Source: Xanthomonas rydalmerensis
GTDB lineage: Bacteria > Pseudomonadota > Gammaproteobacteria > Xanthomonadales > Xanthomonadaceae
NCBI RefSeq assembly: GCF_033170385.1
Contig: NZ_CP126170.1
Coordinates: 3,806,001 to 3,870,000 of the forward strand
Reading direction: 5' to 3'
Length of the DNA: 64,000 nt
Below, piece after piece: positions 63,721 to 64,000 of this stretch; the stretch's first letter is position 1, and every line of letters begins with the position of its first letter. The notes beneath the pieces were generated by a model. The model was given only the letters and a program-made list of their open reading frames with translations. It ran no database searches and had not been told where the DNA came from. The position numbers and the translations under genes are program-made.

Positions 63721-64000
63721 ATGCTTCGCAGCGGTAATCCCGCCCTGAAGGAATCCACCTTCCTCGATCTGCACAGCGGCAACGTGGTCTCGCCCGGCAG
63801 CGGCACGGTCGTCGCACACGACAGCGGCGCGATGACCCTGAACGGCACCGCCAACAAGACCGGCGTGTTGTTGATGCTGACCGTGCTCACCGCCGTGTTC
63901 GCCTGGAGCCAGTCGCTCTCGGTCGACGCCGCGGGCAACGAGATGATCGCCCCGGGCGTGGCCGGCTACGCGCTGGGCGGCGCCATCGGTGGCTTCATCC
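63721..64000 (+). CDS. Bax inhibitor-1/YccA family membrane protein (partial)
   Basis: 93 residues visible, cut by the right edge. MLRSGNPALKESTFLD, a non-hydrophobic first ~45 residues and then MTLNGTANKTGVLLMLTVLTAVFAW leading into the first two membrane helices match YbhL/YetJ-type members of the Bax-inhibitor-1 family (calcium leak channels). A GAAGGAG site precedes the ATG. Divergent from the tRNA cluster. Confidence 0.85.
   Translation, partial: MLRSGNPALKESTFLDLHSGNVVSPGSGTVVAHDSGAMTLNGTANKTGVLLMLTVLTAVFAWSQSLSVDAAGNEMIAPGVAGYALGGAIGGFI

Overview
The window is high-GC gammaproteobacterial chromosome, most likely Xanthomonas or a close Xanthomonadaceae relative. The evidence is the chromosomal gene content and order (gloB/methyltransferase/rnhA/dnaQ; tig-clpP-clpX-lon-hup; dnaX-ybaB-recR), a REP sequence of the type common in Xanthomonas/Stenotrophomonas, a rhamnogalacturonan lyase typical of plant-associated bacteria, and a predicted type IV secretion effector carrying the Xanthomonas VirD4-interacting (XVIPCD-type) C-terminus.

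Layout. (1) 1-10.7 kb is core: a glycosyltransferase pair, a MoxR/DUF58/transglutaminase operon ending in an Slp-like lipoprotein, a HIT protein, and the recR-ybaB-dnaX replication/repair cluster, followed by tRNA-Ser(GGA). (2) 10.78-39.03 kb is a 28-kb integrated, probably mobilizable island. It sits in the 3' end of tRNA-Ser(GGA) and is bounded by a perfect 22-bp direct repeat. It carries a tyrosine integrase, a MobA/MobL relaxase with an IncQ-like oriT, a frameshifted traD, a second integrase and an integrase remnant, an H-NS homologue, two exported nucleases and several conflict modules. No conjugation channel is visible, so it would need a helper. (3) 39.1-64 kb is core again: SRP RNA with a nearby duplicated 3' half, molybdenum-cofactor genes, LPS-type kinase and heptosyltransferase, PL4 lyase, tRNA-Ser(CGA), PP2C phosphatase, dnaQ/rnhA/gloB, lytic transglycosylase, ppiD, tRNA-Asp x2 and tRNA-Val, hup, lon, clpX, clpP, tig, a block of five tRNAs, and the start of a Bax-inhibitor-1 family gene at the right edge.

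The most interesting content is in the island. A three-gene operon (16.4-20.2 kb) encodes an SF1 helicase, a DarT-like ADP-ribosyltransferase and an ADP-ribosylglycohydrolase, with start/stop codons overlapping or abutting. I read it as a toxin/antitoxin-type anti-phage system in which an ARH-fold hydrolase, rather than the DarG macrodomain, would reverse ADP-ribosylation, with a helicase added as a possible DNA sensor. A second module pairs a nucleoid-associated (YejK/NdpA-like) protein with a membrane protein. A third is a small basic protein, a 277-aa protein and a PIN RNase. An AHH-nuclease effector with its DUF1629 immunity protein completes the conflict cargo. A perfect 21-bp palindrome in front of an XRE regulator, and a hairpin covering the ribosome-binding site of the second integrase, suggest how parts of the island are controlled.
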